Positions 62,561 through 64,000 of a stretch of DNA of 64,000 bases are shown piece by piece; position 1 is the first letter of the stretch, and each line of letters starts with the position of its first letter. This stretch comes from Bolinopsis microptera. Its lineage: Eukaryota; Ctenophora; Tentaculata; Lobata; Bolinopsidae. Where the stretch lies: assembly GCF_026151205.1 (NCBI RefSeq), contig NC_087073.1, positions 8,719,411 to 8,783,410 of the forward strand. Reading direction: 5' to 3'. Below the pieces are notes generated by a model. It searched no databases and was not told where the DNA came from. It saw only the letters and a list, made by a program, of their open reading frames with translations. The translations under genes were made by a program, and so were the position numbers.

Positions 62561-64000
62561 AACTCAGGGGGAAATCTAAAATAGATATAAAAGCAATGCT
62601 TTTAAAGCATCATTCTTAATTGATGGTAGAATTGTAACAGAACGCCGTGAGATTGCTAACGGATTTAACATCTACTTCTCGTCTATTGCTCGTAATCTTA
62701 ATTCAAAAGTTCAATCTTCTGTACCATCTCGTACGGTAACTGATGGCAATTTCAATAATACAAAGTTTAAACAATACCTCAAGGGCAGAGAAAGAATAGT
62801 GAACTCTTTTTTTCTCAGCCCCTGTGACGAGGAAGAGATAAGTATAATTATTGGTAGCCTTGAAAATGGGAAGGCAAGTGATATCTCTGTTAAAGTCCTG
62901 AAAAATAGTGTAAATTATCTGTCTGGTCATATCTCTATGTTCTTTAATTGGTTCTTGGACAATGGGGTCTTTCCAAACAAGCTTAAAACGGGCTTTATTA
63001 CACCAATTTATAAAAAAGGAGACTCACGATGTCTTGATAACTGTCGACCTGTTTCTACATTACCGATTTTTGGCAAAATACTTTTTTTTTTGAAAAAATA
63101 ATTTATAATAGGTTATATAATTACCTAAGTGCTATGAACGTGATTTATGATCGACAATTTGGTTTTATAAACAACACTTTACATCTCATGCCGTAAACTA
63201 TTCTGTCAATAAAGTACTTAATGAGATTGAACAGAAAAATCATGTAATTGGCATATTTATTGATCTAAGTAAAGCATTTGACACAATTGAGCACGAAAAA
63301 CTCCTGCATAAACTTGAATACTATGGAGTAAGAGGTATTGCACTAAAAACTCTTGCTAGCTATCTAACAAACCGTAGCCAAGTAACTTCTTTTCAAACTG
63401 AAAAATCGGACGAGTGTTCAGTTGAATATGGTGTACCCCAGGGGTCAGTGTTAGGACCTCTACTATTTCTGATTTATATAAATGATATTGTGAGCTCCTC
63501 AAGCTTGGCTGAATTCGTCCTGTTTGCTGATGATACAAATATTTGTGTGATAGGTCGTTCAACACAGGAAGCTTTTGGAAAAGCTAATAATGTAATGAAA
63601 CAAGTCAGTAACTATATGGAGTCTAACAAGTTACATTATATATTAATGCAGGGAAAAGTTGTTATATGCATTTTCAGCCAGGTTTGTCAATAGCAACACA
63701 GACATGTGCCAGAACACGGCCCTTTAACAGAAATCTGAACATTTCAATAGATGGCAAAAAGCTAGAAAAAGTTTAATGTACAAAGTTTCTTGGGGTGATA
63801 AATGATAATAGACGAACAGCTAAGTTGGGAACCACATCTTAACCATCTATCTTTAAAGCTGAACTCCAGTATTGTATCAATTAAGAGAATTTACAAATTC
63901 ATTCCCAAATCTGAACATTTGAAACTATACAATGCTCTTTTTATGTCACATCTTAGCTATTGTATAAGTTGCTGGGGTGGGATCCCTAAACATGAAGGGA
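62560..64000 (+). mobile_element. Degenerate LINE, reverse transcriptase region, runs off the window
   Basis: Inserted after the array flank word ACACTGCAATA. Frame-shifted reverse transcriptase pieces appear in order: IGSLENGKASDISVKVLKN (62850-62905) and TPIYKKGDSRCLDNCRPVST (63000-63060); then FIDLSKAFDTIEHEKLLHKL near 63260, GVPQGSVLGPLLFLIYIND near 63430-63486, and the catalytic FADDTNICVIG near 63520. Later blocks follow, including YNALFMSHLSYCISCWGG near 63930-63980. Several frameshifts make it non-functional. It is a CR1/L2/jockey-like element different from the LINE at 48608. Confidence 0.8.

Overview
The window is nuclear DNA from an animal, most likely an aquatic invertebrate. The base composition is AT-rich. 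Genes are split by short GT-AG introns, and there is an axonemal dynein, an alpha-tubulin, a RING-box protein, a BAK/BAX-like Bcl-2 family gene and several clades of non-LTR retrotransposon. The sequence alone does not fix the phylum. Coordinates of multi-exon genes span first to last coding base; exon limits are in the evidence text.

Layout. 1-9924 (+): the C-terminal half of an axonemal dynein heavy chain (12 exons, 5' end outside the window), with an intronless SVOP/SLC22-like transporter nested antisense in its second visible intron. 9925-14199: intergenic, with a small MITE and a dense group of CACGTG sites. 14200-18346 (+): a complete six-exon alpha-tubulin gene. 18347-25427: a repeat-rich block with a dead RNase H-encoding LINE, several MITE copies and GC-rich foldbacks. 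25428-30705 (-): a six-exon BAK/BAX-like gene whose exons are mostly too short to appear as long ORFs. 31682-36814 (-): the 3' part of an unrecognised coiled-coil gene whose last intron carries a complete, intact RTE-like LINE bounded by a 10-bp target duplication. 41031-41354 (+): intronless RBX1. 42102-43767 (+): a DUF445-like membrane protein gene that stops at the edge of a tandem array.

43800-62560 is a tandem array (minus strand) of an MFS transporter family. Copies A, D and E have intact reading frames. Copy B is a pseudogene, copy C has an early frameshift, and there is a loose exon fragment. The array has been hit by three LINEs, by a TTAA-flanked inverted-repeat element nested in another inverted-repeat element, and by a 1.8-kb insertion of unknown nature. 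Its most interesting property is an intron between codons 40 and 41 that is present in copies A, B and D and absent from C and E. This intron is bounded by direct repeats of the coding sequence (GGAGATGCTAAA), as expected for intron gain by insertion or local duplication. A further degenerate LINE runs off the right end.

Dynein and tubulin are both ciliary or cytoskeletal components, but no co-regulation can be shown. The BAK-like gene belongs to mitochondrial apoptosis and RBX1 to cullin-RING ubiquitin ligases. The remaining genes are transporters or unknown.
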